The notes below the pieces were generated by a model that saw only the letters and a program-made list of their open reading frames with translations, was not told the origin of the DNA and did not search any database. A DNA stretch of 31,037 bases, from positions 1 to 31,037 of IMG/VR virus record IMGVR_UViG_3300044712_000037; one strand, given 5' to 3'. A program made the position numbers and the translations under genes. Below are positions 5,567 through 13,701 of this stretch, piece by piece. The DNA comes from a virus. Numbering within the stretch: the stretch's first letter is position 1; every line of letters starts with the position of its first letter.

Positions 5567-5725
5567 ATGTTGATTGTTCACCTAAAGAACCTAAAAATAC
5601 AATGGGATAGCTTGGCAGAGAAAGACTTATTTTTAAGCCAACTCTATCCTTACTTACTAGATTTAGCAGATGAACTAGATACAGACAGGATACAGTTCAT
5701 TGGGGATAGACCAATACTGCATTAG
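5567..5725 (+). CDS. Hypothetical protein, 52 aa
   Basis: A 52-codon ORF fills the gap before the small terminase gene. The product starts MLIVHLKNLKIQWDSLAEKD and continues with a helical LFLSQLYPYLLDLADELDTD segment. I recognise no family. The ribosome-binding site is weak (a GAGAAATC stretch 6-13 bases upstream). Its helical, amphipathic composition and the lack of other coding potential on this stretch support a real gene, but it could be non-coding. Confidence 0.4.
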   Translation: MLIVHLKNLKIQWDSLAEKDLFLSQLYPYLLDLADELDTDRIQFIGDRPILH

Positions 5726-5771
5726 TGTTGTATTATTGCAACATCATCAACCAAGAACCGCAAGGATTGGA

Positions 5772-6161
5772 ATGGAAGAAGTAAAAAACCCAGTAGGCAG
5801 ACCAACAGATTATGACCCTAGTTTTTGTGATAAGGTTATAGAGCTTGGCAAGCTAGGCAAGTCATTCGAGCAAATGGCAATGCAACTCAATGTTTCTTAT
5901 AGAACTTTATGCAGATGGCGCAAAGAATATGAGGAATTTTGTCATGCCTTGGAAGAAGCTCAAGCCTATGAGCAAGCATGGTGGGAAGAAATGGCTCAGT
6001 CTTATATGATTGAGGAGAAAGATGCAGCTAAACTAAACCAAGGATTATGGTCTAGAAGCATGGCTGCAAGATTCCCTAGAAAATACTCAGACAGACTCAA
6101 ACAAGAGATTAGCGGTGCTGATGGTCAAGACCTCAAGATGGTGGTTACTTGGCAGAAGTAA
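5772..6161 (+). CDS. terS: Terminase small subunit
   Basis: I choose ATG 5772 (MEEVKNPVGRPTDYDPSF), preceded by AAGGATTGGA, over the in-frame ATG 5700, whose first 24 residues look unlike protein. The 129-aa product has the usual small-terminase layout: GRPTDYDP, then a helix-turn-helix (FEQMAMQLNVSYRTLCRWRK), a central helical oligomerisation region with AYEQAWWEEMA, and a tail ending in a strand (LKMVVTWQK). It should recognise the phage DNA packaging site and load the large subunit. The large terminase gene begins inside its last codons, the standard order in tailed phages. Confidence 0.85.
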   Translation: MEEVKNPVGRPTDYDPSFCDKVIELGKLGKSFEQMAMQLNVSYRTLCRWRKEYEEFCHALEEAQAYEQAWWEEMAQSYMIEEKDAAKLNQGLWSRSMAARFPRKYSDRLKQEISGADGQDLKMVVTWQK

Positions 6162-7408
6162 TAATCCCATATAAACCTAGAGAGCCTCAGCTTAAGATTC
6201 ACGAGCTGATGGATAACCATAGATTTGGTGTAGTAGTAGCTCACCGAAGAATGGGTAAGACAGTTAGTGCTATTAACCACCTTATTAAGGATGCAGTTCT
6301 CAATACCAAAGAGAACCCTAGGTATGCTTATATTGCTCCTACTTATGGGCAAGCAAAGCGAGTAGCTTGGGATTACCTTTGTAAGTATGCAAGACCTTTA
6401 GGTGGCACAGAGAATATCTCTGAGTTGCGAGTGGACTTTATGGGTCGCAGAATACAGCTTTATGGCTCTGATAATCCAGACTCTCTGCGAGGACAATACT
6501 TTGATGGTGTAATTCTTGATGAGATTGGTGACCAAAACCCTAAGATTTGGACAGAGATTTTAAGACCTGCACTAGCCGATAGAATGGGCTGGTGTTTGTT
6601 CATTGGAACTCCAAAAGGACAGAACCACTTTAAAGACCTAAGAGACAGAGCAGAAGATACTCCTGAGTGGGGACTGCTAGAGTTCAAGGCAAGTGAGACA
6701 AAGCTAGTTCCAGAGTCAGAGCTGAAGGCAGCTAGGGCTGAGATGGGAGAGGACAAGTATCAGCAAGAGTTTGAATGTAGTTTCCATGCTGCTGTAGAGG
6801 GCAGTTACTATGGCAAGCTGATGAATGACTTGGAAGAAAAAGGCAGAATGGTAGAGGTTACAAGAGATGACCTATGCCAGACATTTACTGCTTGGGACTT
6901 GGGAATGGGTGACTCCACAGCTATTTGGGTCGCACAAGTAACAGGTCAAGAAGTAAGAATCATGGACTATGTAGAGAATCATGGTCAAGGATTAGACTGG
7001 TATGCGAACTGGATTAAGGACAATGGCTGGACTAATGCAAGCCATAAACTTCCGCATGATGTATCAGTCAGAGAGTTAGGTACAGGAAAATCTAGGTTAG
7101 AGATGCTACAAGGTGCAGGACTGAATGTAGATGTTTTACCTAGATTGTCGGTAGATGATGGTATTCAATCAGTCAGACGATTGTTACCTAGATGTTGGTT
7201 CAATATGCCTAGAGTTAGACAAGGAGTTGATTGTCTGAGAAACTATAGGAGAGAGTTTGACGAGAAGCGAAATGTTTACTATGAGAAACCTTTGCATGAC
7301 TGGGCTTCTCATGGTTCAGATGCTTTTAGGTACTTGGCAATAGGTCTAGATAACACAGGTAGCTCGTGGTCTAAGCCACTACAGATTAACACTAAATGGG
7401 TCGTATAA
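6149..7408 (+). CDS. terL: Terminase large subunit
   Basis: The 419-aa packaging motor has an N-terminal ATPase with Walker A AHRRMGKT (31-38), Walker B VILDE (121-125) and the coupling motif FIGTPKG (151-157). The C-terminal RNase H-like nuclease carries Asp250 in FTAWDLGMGDSTA, His303-Asp304 in LPHDVSV and Asp391 in HGSDAFRYL, the expected metal ligands. It cuts concatemers and drives DNA into the prohead through the portal. The start is TTG 6149: a stop at 6119 closes the frame upstream, and the first ATG (M21) would remove conserved sequence before Walker A. The portal gene starts directly after its stop. Confidence 0.95.
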   Translation: MAEVIIPYKPREPQLKIHELMDNHRFGVVVAHRRMGKTVSAINHLIKDAVLNTKENPRYAYIAPTYGQAKRVAWDYLCKYARPLGGTENISELRVDFMGRRIQLYGSDNPDSLRGQYFDGVILDEIGDQNPKIWTEILRPALADRMGWCLFIGTPKGQNHFKDLRDRAEDTPEWGLLEFKASETKLVPESELKAARAEMGEDKYQQEFECSFHAAVEGSYYGKLMNDLEEKGRMVEVTRDDLCQTFTAWDLGMGDSTAIWVAQVTGQEVRIMDYVENHGQGLDWYANWIKDNGWTNASHKLPHDVSVRELGTGKSRLEMLQGAGLNVDVLPRLSVDDGIQSVRRLLPRCWFNMPRVRQGVDCLRNYRREFDEKRNVYYEKPLHDWASHGSDAFRYLAIGLDNTGSSWSKPLQINTKWVV

Positions 7409-9472
7409 ATGGACATTAACCAATTAAAAGGTATTCTTGATGCTGAGATTGATAACTCTCTTGGCTTCATTGAGACAGAGACTACAGATGCTCGTAGAAA
7501 AGCTCTTGAATACTACAATCGTGAGCCTTATGGTAACGAAGTTGAGGGCAGAAGCTCTATCGTTACAGGTGAGGTAGCCGAGGTAGTAGATGGTGCATTG
7601 CCACAATTACTGCGCATTTTCACTTCTTCAGACGAGATGGTTCGCTTTGAGCCTAAGAACGCTGGTGACGAAGAAAAGGCAAAGCAAGCGACTGAATACA
7701 TTAACTGGGTGCTAAACCACGACAATCAGGGAACAATCCTATTCCATAACTGGTTCAAGGATGCCTTGTTGCAGAAGAATGGTATCGTTAAAGTCTACTG
7801 GGATGACCAGACAGATGTAACCAAAGAGAAGTATGAAGGTTTGAACGAAGAAGAACTTACCATGCTTTTGGCAGACCCAGAAGTAGAAGTGGTCAGTCAA
7901 GACATGGAAGAATTAGTGCCTGCTAGTCAAGACCCAGTAACAGGTATGCCAGTTCCACCTGTGTTTTCATACAGCGTTAAGCTAAAGCGCACTAAAAAGA
8001 CAGGCAAGGTGATTGTTGAGAATGTCCCACCAGAGGAGTTCTTAATCAGCAAGAAGGCTAGAACTATTGCTGATGCTCCTTTTGTGGCACACAGAAAACT
8101 AACAACTCGTAGCGAATTAGTAGCTATGGGCTTTGACAAGACATTGGTAGATGCTCTGCCAGCTTACTCAGACCTAACATATTCTGAGGAGCGCATTGCT
8201 CGCTATGACCGAGGAGAGATGCCAGACGAGGTATCAAGCCTAGACCACACCATGCAAGATGTGGAAGTCATGGAGTGCTATATCAAGGTAGACTTTGATG
8301 GTGATGGTATCGCTGAGTTGCGTAAAGTAACTTATGCTGGCAAAGACATTCTGGACAATGAGGAAGTGGACTTTGTTCCATTCTGCTCAATCTGTCCTAT
8401 TCCAATGCCACACAAGTTCTTTGGTCAGTCATTGGCAGACAGAGCTACAGACCTACAGTTGATTAAGTCTACTGTTACTCGCCAAATCCTAGACAATATG
8501 TATATGGTGAACTCACCAAGGATGGCAGCAGTTGAAGGTCAAGTGAACCTAGATGACCTATTGACAGTTACAGCTAATGGTGTGATTCGAGTTAAAAATG
8601 CTGGTGCATTGAACCCAGTAGTAGTTCCACCTACAGCAGCTCAGTCTTTCCCATTGTTGCAGTATTTAGACCAAGTTCAAGCAAAGCGCACAGGTATCAA
8701 TGAGATGAGCCAAGGCTTAGATGCCAACATCTTGCAGAACACTACTGCTACTGCTGTAGCTATGGTTCAAAACGCTGCTGCTGGCAAGGTAGAGATGATT
8801 GCTCGTATCTTTGCAGAAACAGGTATTAAAGACTTATTTGAGAAGATGTTGCACTTACTCTGCAAGTATCAGGACAAGGCTCGCATCATTCGCTTGAGAG
8901 GTCGTTATATCGCTATTGACCCTAGAGAGTGGGAAAATGGCTTTGACTTGTCTATCAATGTAGGCTTGGGAACTGGTGACAAACAGCAACAGATGGCTAT
9001 GATTGCTGCAGTAATGCAGAAGCAAGAGCAGATTCTACAGACTCAAGGCTTTAACAACCCATTGGTAACATTGACTCAGTATCGTCAGACATTGGGTAGA
9101 TTCATTGAAGCTGCTGGATTCAAGGATTCTCAAGAGTTCTTCAAAGAGATTCCACCAGAGTTAGAACAACAGATGGCACAGCCACAGCCACCACAGCCAG
9201 ACCCTGCGGTACAGGCTTATATGGCTCAAGCACAGGCTCAGATGCAGATTGACCAAGCCAAGGCACAGCAAGAGATGGCTCTAGCCCAACAAAAGGCAGA
9301 GTCTGATTTGATGTTGCAACAACAGAAGGCACAGGCAGAAATCCAGTTGAAGCGAGAGAAAGCAATGGCTGACTTAGAGCTAAAGACTGCAGAGTTCCAA
9401 GCTGAAGCTCAGTTCAAGGCTATGCAAGTAGGTGCAGGACTAACTAATATCCCTAACATTCCTAATTTATGA
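7409..9472 (+). CDS. Portal (head-tail connector) protein, P22-like
   Basis: This 687-aa protein matches podovirus/P22-like portals. Early residues include ARRKALEYYNREPYGNEVEG and SSIVTGEVAEVVDGALPQLL, followed by the EPKNAGDEEKAKQATEYINW segment and the VPPEEFLISKKARTI wing. The core has FFGQSLADRATDLQLIKSTV and GINEMSQGLDANILQNTTA. The C-terminal 100 residues are Gln/Ala/Lys-rich (AQAQAQMQIDQAKAQQEMA), a long coiled coil that would form the barrel reaching into the capsid. It forms the dodecameric channel for DNA entry and exit and docks terminase. Its start follows the terL stop with no gap; its TGA overlaps the next ATG. Confidence 0.93.
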   Translation: MDINQLKGILDAEIDNSLGFIETETTDARRKALEYYNREPYGNEVEGRSSIVTGEVAEVVDGALPQLLRIFTSSDEMVRFEPKNAGDEEKAKQATEYINWVLNHDNQGTILFHNWFKDALLQKNGIVKVYWDDQTDVTKEKYEGLNEEELTMLLADPEVEVVSQDMEELVPASQDPVTGMPVPPVFSYSVKLKRTKKTGKVIVENVPPEEFLISKKARTIADAPFVAHRKLTTRSELVAMGFDKTLVDALPAYSDLTYSEERIARYDRGEMPDEVSSLDHTMQDVEVMECYIKVDFDGDGIAELRKVTYAGKDILDNEEVDFVPFCSICPIPMPHKFFGQSLADRATDLQLIKSTVTRQILDNMYMVNSPRMAAVEGQVNLDDLLTVTANGVIRVKNAGALNPVVVPPTAAQSFPLLQYLDQVQAKRTGINEMSQGLDANILQNTTATAVAMVQNAAAGKVEMIARIFAETGIKDLFEKMLHLLCKYQDKARIIRLRGRYIAIDPREWENGFDLSINVGLGTGDKQQQMAMIAAVMQKQEQILQTQGFNNPLVTLTQYRQTLGRFIEAAGFKDSQEFFKEIPPELEQQMAQPQPPQPDPAVQAYMAQAQAQMQIDQAKAQQEMALAQQKAESDLMLQQQKAQAEIQLKREKAMADLELKTAEFQAEAQFKAMQVGAGLTNIPNIPNL

Positions 9473-9699
9473 ACAAGTCTGAAAGAGCAAGAGTATTACT
9501 AAGTGACGAGTTTCTTATGGAACTTGTAGAAAACCAAAAACTGTTGTATAAAAACAACATATTTAATAGCAATGAAGATGATGTGGAGTTTCGAGAGAAG
9601 TCTCTAACAAAATACAAAGCTATTGAGGAGCTTCTAGCCAGTATCCAAGCTATCGCAGATGATACGCAGATACAAGACAAGAAGTGGAAGATTTTTTAA
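9469..9699 (+). CDS. Hypothetical helical protein between portal and scaffold, 76 aa
   Basis: The product starts MNKSERARVLLSDEFLMELV and is charged and helical throughout, with no hydrophobic segment. Small proteins of this kind commonly lie between portal and scaffold genes in podoviruses of this type. Their role is not known to me; an assembly role is suggested only by position. The start overlaps the portal stop (ATGA), and the scaffold gene follows after 21 bp. Confidence 0.7.
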   Translation: MNKSERARVLLSDEFLMELVENQKLLYKNNIFNSNEDDVEFREKSLTKYKAIEELLASIQAIADDTQIQDKKWKIF

Positions 9700-9720
9700 C
9701 TACCATAAAAGGTAACGACA

Positions 9721-10704
9721 ATGAGTGAAAACACCAATCCGCAAGGAAGTGTAAGTGTAAACGAAGCAGCTAGTGCATTTTTGTCTTTGATGGACTCACC
9801 TACTGAGGAAGCGCAAGCTCAACCAGAGGTAGACCAACAAGAACAGGAATTGGAAGAAGTTGAATATTCTTCCGAGGATGGTTCAGAGGACTACACAGAT
9901 GAAAATGCAGAAGAAACTGAATACCAAGAGGAAGAAACCCAAGAACCACAGAGATTCAAAGTCAAAGTAGACAATGAAGAAATTGAGGTCACCTTAGAGG
10001 AGCTTCAGCAAGGTTACAGTCGCACAAAAGATTACACAAAGAAAACTCAGGCTTTGGCTGAGACTCGTAAGGCTGTAGAAGCTGAAAAAGCGAGAATCGA
10101 AGAAGCTAAGCAGTTGCGTGATACTTACGCTCAAAGACTTGAAGTAATCGAACAGATGCTCAATCAGCCTGCTGACAATGAGAATCTAGCCGAGTTAAAA
10201 GAGTCAGACCCTATTGGTTATGCCATCAAGGTCGCAGAGAGAAGTGAGAGAGAAAAGCAATTGCAAGCAGTTCAAGCTGAGAAACAGCGTATTGCTCAAC
10301 AGCAACAAGCAGAACAGCAAGAACAGCTAAAGGCACATTTAGCCCAAGAAGCACAAAAGCTCAAGGAGTGGATTCCTGAGTTTAAGGATGAAGTGAAAGC
10401 TGATATAGCTCGTAAGGAAATTAAAGCGTATGCAAAGTCTATAGGCTTTACAGACCAAGAACTTGCGAATGTATATGATGCTAGAGCAGTCCAAACGCTT
10501 TACAAGGCTATGCAGTATGAGAAGTTGATGAAGGGCAAGTCTGTAGCCACTAAAAAGGTATCAGAAGCTCCTAAGACTTTACGCTCTGGTGCAGCTCAAC
10601 CACAGGGAACATCTGAGCAAGAAGCAGTTAAAAAGCAGTTTCAGAAGCTGAAGCAATCAGGCAATAAGCGAGATGCTGCTAAATTATTTGAAAAATTTAT
10701 TTAA
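9721..10704 (+). CDS. Scaffolding protein
   Basis: The 327-aa product has a strongly acidic N-terminal third (EQELEEVEYSSEDGSEDYTD and similar), a KVDNEEIEVTLEELQQGYSR segment and then long charged coiled coil rich in Gln, Glu and Lys (about 100-240). The C-terminus is basic (KKQFQKLKQSGNKRDAAKLF), as expected for the helix that contacts the capsid protein. The VDNEEIEVTLEEL-QGYSRTKDYTKKT motif is widespread in phage scaffolds. It would organise procapsid assembly and then leave. It has a good ribosome site (AAAGGTAACGACA) and sits directly before the major capsid gene. Confidence 0.88.
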   Translation: MSENTNPQGSVSVNEAASAFLSLMDSPTEEAQAQPEVDQQEQELEEVEYSSEDGSEDYTDENAEETEYQEEETQEPQRFKVKVDNEEIEVTLEELQQGYSRTKDYTKKTQALAETRKAVEAEKARIEEAKQLRDTYAQRLEVIEQMLNQPADNENLAELKESDPIGYAIKVAERSEREKQLQAVQAEKQRIAQQQQAEQQEQLKAHLAQEAQKLKEWIPEFKDEVKADIARKEIKAYAKSIGFTDQELANVYDARAVQTLYKAMQYEKLMKGKSVATKKVSEAPKTLRSGAAQPQGTSEQEAVKKQFQKLKQSGNKRDAAKLFEKFI

Positions 10705-10716
10705 AAGGAAATAGAA

Positions 10717-11676
10717 ATGCCTACATATACAAAATATGACGCTATCGGTCAGCGTGAAGATTTATCTGATGTAATCTACAACATCTCTCCAACAGATACA
10801 CCAATCATGTCATCTATTGGTAAGACTAAAGCTACTGCTGTAAACCACGAGTGGCAAACTGACAGCTTGGCTGCTGCAACTACTGCTAACGCATTGGTTG
10901 AAGGTGCTGATGCTACTTCTGCTACTTTGTCTCCAACAACTCGTCTTGGCAACTTGACACAAATCGTTGGTAAGACAATCCAAGTTTCTGGCACTTTGGA
11001 GTCAGTAGACAAGGCTGGTCGTAAGTCTGAGAAGGCTTATCAATTGGCTAAGGCTTCTGCTGAAATCAAGCGTGACATCGAGACTATCATTACTGCTAAC
11101 CAAGCTCAAGTTGCTGGTAATGGCACTAACACAGCTCGTAAGATGTCATCATTGTTGTCTTTCATCAAGACAAACACTTCAGTAGGTGCTGGTACAACTA
11201 CTGCTGGTGCTGACCCTACAACTATCGGTGTATCTGCTCGTGTAGATGCTGACACAACTCGTACTTTCACAGAAGCTATGTTGAAAGAGGTAGTTCGTGA
11301 AGTATTCGCATCTGGTGGCACACCTTCAGTATTGATGGTTTCTCCAGCATTGAAGCAAACTGTATCTGGCTTCACAGGTTTGGCAGCTACTCGCTATCAA
11401 GCTCCTGTAAGCGGTCAAGCAACAATCTTGGCTGGTGCTGACATCTATCAGTCAGACTTCGGTCAAATTAGCATTGTTCCTAACCGCTTTATGCGTAGTC
11501 GTGATGCTTTGGTATTAGACCCAGAGTACGCAGCATTGGCTTACTTGCGCCCATTCCAAACTATCGAATTGGCAAAAGCTGGTGACAGCGACAAGACACA
11601 AATCTTGGCTGAATTGACATTGGAAGTTCGCAATGAAGCAGCTCATGGTGGCGTGTTTGACTTGAACGCAGCCTAA
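10717..11676 (+). CDS. Major capsid protein, DUF5309/SU10-type
   Basis: The 319-aa protein belongs to the DUF5309 group (SU10-like major capsid proteins with HK97 fold). Characteristic segments are QREDLSDVIYNISPTDTPIM near the start, HEWQTDSLAAA, TQIVGKTIQVSGTLESVDKA and, near the end, DALVLDPEYAALAYLRPFQ with TLEVRNEAAHGGVFDL. It forms the icosahedral shell. The gene has clearly different codon use from its neighbours (many GCT, CGT, AAC and ATC codons), typical of very highly expressed capsid genes. It follows the scaffold and is directly followed by an intrinsic terminator (11690-11719). Confidence 0.95.
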   Translation: MPTYTKYDAIGQREDLSDVIYNISPTDTPIMSSIGKTKATAVNHEWQTDSLAAATTANALVEGADATSATLSPTTRLGNLTQIVGKTIQVSGTLESVDKAGRKSEKAYQLAKASAEIKRDIETIITANQAQVAGNGTNTARKMSSLLSFIKTNTSVGAGTTTAGADPTTIGVSARVDADTTRTFTEAMLKEVVREVFASGGTPSVLMVSPALKQTVSGFTGLAATRYQAPVSGQATILAGADIYQSDFGQISIVPNRFMRSRDALVLDPEYAALAYLRPFQTIELAKAGDSDKTQILAELTLEVRNEAAHGGVFDLNAA

Positions 11677-11689
11677 TAGCTGGTGTAGA

Positions 11690-11719
11690 ATGGGGGTGGG
11701 GAAACTCACCCTCATTTTT
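11690..11719 (+). terminator. Intrinsic terminator after the major capsid gene
   Basis: An 11-bp stem with two G-U pairs (left arm 11690-11700, right arm 11705-11715) closes a GAAA tetraloop and runs into a T tract (11715-11719). Placed 13 bases after the capsid stop and inside the late operon, it is probably a partial terminator that raises capsid mRNA over the tail genes, as in other podoviruses. Confidence 0.85.
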
Positions 11720-11730
11720 AGGAGAGCAAA

Positions 11731-12054
11731 TTGTCTAGATTAGGCAAACTCAAACAGAATCAAGAAGTATATGCTGATGGTGATGGCGGATTAATCATTG
11801 AGACTAAGGTCGATTTGACATCCATTATCGAAGCCAATAAAGCACAATACAATGAACGAAGCGGTAAAGGTGGATGGGGTGAAGAAATCCTAGACCCTAG
11901 AAACAAAATCGCTACCATTCCTAACATTATCATTGACGAGCTGAATAAAAAAGGCATCATGCGTGGATACGCTGTTGTTGATAGCCCAGCTTTCAAAAGA
12001 TGGTTAAATGACCCAGATAATGTGGTTTTTAGAACAAGGGGTGGCAATGTCTAA
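11731..12054 (+). CDS. Hypothetical structural-region protein, 107 aa
   Basis: The start is TTG 11731, supported by AGGAGAGCAAA directly upstream; the product starts MSRLGKLKQNQEVYADGDGG. It continues LIIETKVDLTSIIEANKAQY, then GKGGWGEEILDPRNKIATIP and ends WLNDPDNVVFRTRGGNV. The WLNDPDNxxFRTRxGxV ending is common in phage proteins found just after the capsid gene; I know of no tested function, and a head-completion role is only inferred from position. The glycosyltransferase gene starts inside its last codons. Confidence 0.75.
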   Translation: MSRLGKLKQNQEVYADGDGGLIIETKVDLTSIIEANKAQYNERSGKGGWGEEILDPRNKIATIPNIIIDELNKKGIMRGYAVVDSPAFKRWLNDPDNVVFRTRGGNV

Positions 12055-12676
12055 AGTTGGTATATGTATCCCTGCAAGGGGACAGGTAGAAGTAGGAACA
12101 GCCTTTGATTTGGCTGCTTTGGTGAACTATACAAATAAGAACTCAAGAATAGAGATTAAGCTCTATACATCTATGGGAACTTTGATATTTGACCAAAGAA
12201 ACAATATGGTAGAAACAGCCTTACAAGATGGCTGCACACATATCCTATTTATAGATGCAGATATGAGATTCCCTAATGACTCTCTTATCCGCTTGTTGAA
12301 TCACAATAAGGGCATAGTAGGGGTAAACGCTACTACTAGGTCTGAGCCAGTAAAGCCTACAGCTAAGAAGCTAGAAGTGTTTGATGACCATGTAGTATGG
12401 CATCCAGTCTGGTCTAAAGAGGCAACAGGCATTGAAGTAGTTGATGGAATCGGCTGTGGGGTAATGCTCATTGATGTCGAGGTTATTAAGGGCATAGAAA
12501 AGCCCTACTTTTATTTTGAACAATTGCCAAACCATAAGATACTAGGTGAGGACATATACTTCTGCATTAAAGCTAGTGATGCAGGGTATAAGACTTATGT
12601 AGACCACGATTTGTCTAAAGAGATTAAACACATTGGGTCGTATCAGTACGGATGGCATAATATAGAGATGGATTAA
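12047..12676 (+). CDS. Family 2-like glycosyltransferase (GT-A fold)
   Basis: I choose ATG 12047 (MSKVGICIPARGQVEVGTAF), which has AAGGGGTGGCA upstream and overlaps the previous stop, over the in-frame ATG at 12008. The 209-aa protein has a GT-A nucleotide-sugar fold: a first strand VGICIPARG, the metal-binding DAD motif at 70-72 in ILFIDADMRFP, and a C-terminal LGEDIYFCIKASDAGYKTYV segment typical of the catalytic Glu-Asp region. It would transfer a sugar from a nucleotide donor; the acceptor is unknown. Lying between capsid and tail-adaptor genes, it could modify a virion protein or host surface glycan. No signal peptide or membrane segment is present, so it acts in the cytoplasm. Confidence 0.8.
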   Translation: MSKVGICIPARGQVEVGTAFDLAALVNYTNKNSRIEIKLYTSMGTLIFDQRNNMVETALQDGCTHILFIDADMRFPNDSLIRLLNHNKGIVGVNATTRSEPVKPTAKKLEVFDDHVVWHPVWSKEATGIEVVDGIGCGVMLIDVEVIKGIEKPYFYFEQLPNHKILGEDIYFCIKASDAGYKTYVDHDLSKEIKHIGSYQYGWHNIEMD

Positions 12677-12678
12677 AC

Positions 12679-13299
12679 ATGGCTTTTACTTCGTACTCCG
12701 ATTTAAAGACAACAGTAGCTAATTACTTAGGAAGAAGTGACTTAACAGCACAGATTCCTGACTTTATTAGACTTGCTGAGACTCGCATGGCTAGAGACTT
12801 GCGTACTCGTCAGATGCTAAAGTCTGCTACTGCGACTATGACTGGTGCGGATGCGAGAGTAGCTTTACCTACTGATTTCATGGAAGTCAGAGATTTATAT
12901 ATCCTAGGAAACCCAAGGATGCCTGTAACTTATCTGTCCCCTAGTGCCTTCACAAGAGATGCTAGGGCAGATGAGACTGGCAAGCCATTCTATTACACAG
13001 TATTAGCTTCAGAGTTCTTGTTTGCTCCAGTCCCTGATACTGCTTATACGCTACAGATTCTTTACTATGCAAAGCCTGTAGTTTTGTCAGATAGCAATGC
13101 TTCCAATGTGTTTTTGGCTAATTATTATGATGCCTTGTTATATGGTTCACTAGCAGAAGCAGAGCCATACCTAGTCAATGATGCAAGATTGCAGACATGG
13201 ATTAGTTTGTACGACAGAGCAATAAACAACATTAACGAATCAGACGAAGGCTCAGAGTATTCTGGAGTGCCTTTGACAATGCAATTAACAAGCAGATAA
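12679..13299 (+). CDS. Tail adaptor (head-completion) protein, gp4/gp11-like
   Basis: The 206-aa product starts MAFTSYSDLKTTVANYLGRS, followed by IPDFIRLAETRMARDLRTRQ, the conserved helix of the podovirus adaptor family (P22 gp4, T7 gp11 analogues). It continues with ALPTDFMEVRDLYI and ends with an ANYYDALLYGSLAEAEPYL helix typical of this family. It would form the ring between portal and tail nozzle. Its order after the capsid gene and before the nozzle-like protein fits. It follows the glycosyltransferase by 2 bp. Confidence 0.88.
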   Translation: MAFTSYSDLKTTVANYLGRSDLTAQIPDFIRLAETRMARDLRTRQMLKSATATMTGADARVALPTDFMEVRDLYILGNPRMPVTYLSPSAFTRDARADETGKPFYYTVLASEFLFAPVPDTAYTLQILYYAKPVVLSDSNASNVFLANYYDALLYGSLAEAEPYLVNDARLQTWISLYDRAINNINESDEGSEYSGVPLTMQLTSR

Positions 13300-13308
13300 G
13301 GAAAAATC

Positions 13309-13695
13309 ATGGCTGAAATGAGTAACTACCTAGAGAACGCTGTCATTAACGCAGTTCTCCGCAATACATCTTATACAAGTCCTACTACTGTTTATGTAGG
13401 TCTTTTTACATCTGACCCTACAGATGCTGGCTCTGGTACTGAAGTATCAGGTGGCTCTTATGCTCGCACAGCAGTTACTTTTGGTTCACCTAGCAATGGT
13501 GTTACTACAAATAGTGCTGCAGTAGAGTTTCCACAAGCTACAGGTAACTGGGGAACTGTGTCTCATATCGGTATCCATGATGCTCAGACATCTGGCAACC
13601 TACTATTCCACACAGCCTTGGATACTTCTAAGACTATTGAAACAGGCGATATTTTCAAGATTGCATCAGGTAGCTTATCAGTAACTTTGGCTTGA
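13309..13695 (+). CDS. Tail-fibre-associated/decoration-like protein (Gp80-like)
   Basis: The 128-aa product starts MAEMSNYLENAVINAVLRNT and continues TVYVGLFTSDPTDAGSG, EVSGGSYARTAVTFG and WGTVSHIGIHDAQTSGNLLFHT. This pattern (NxxLENAxLNAxLR, YVGLxTxxPTD, GYARxAVTFGxP, ITHxGIxDA) is very common in phage genomes and is often named phage tail fibre protein, Gp80-like. It is a beta-rich small virion protein; the exact location is not established for this phage. A ribosome site (AAGGAAAAATC) precedes it. The repeat-rich protein follows 6 bp later. Confidence 0.75.
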   Translation: MAEMSNYLENAVINAVLRNTSYTSPTTVYVGLFTSDPTDAGSGTEVSGGSYARTAVTFGSPSNGVTTNSAAVEFPQATGNWGTVSHIGIHDAQTSGNLLFHTALDTSKTIETGDIFKIASGSLSVTLA

Positions 13696-13701
13696 TGAAT
13701 C

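Noticed and set aside
5700-5771. N-terminal extension of the small terminase from ATG 5700
   Set aside because: The extra 24 residues do not resemble terminase sequence, overlap the 5567-5725 ORF, and ATG 5772 has a better ribosome site.
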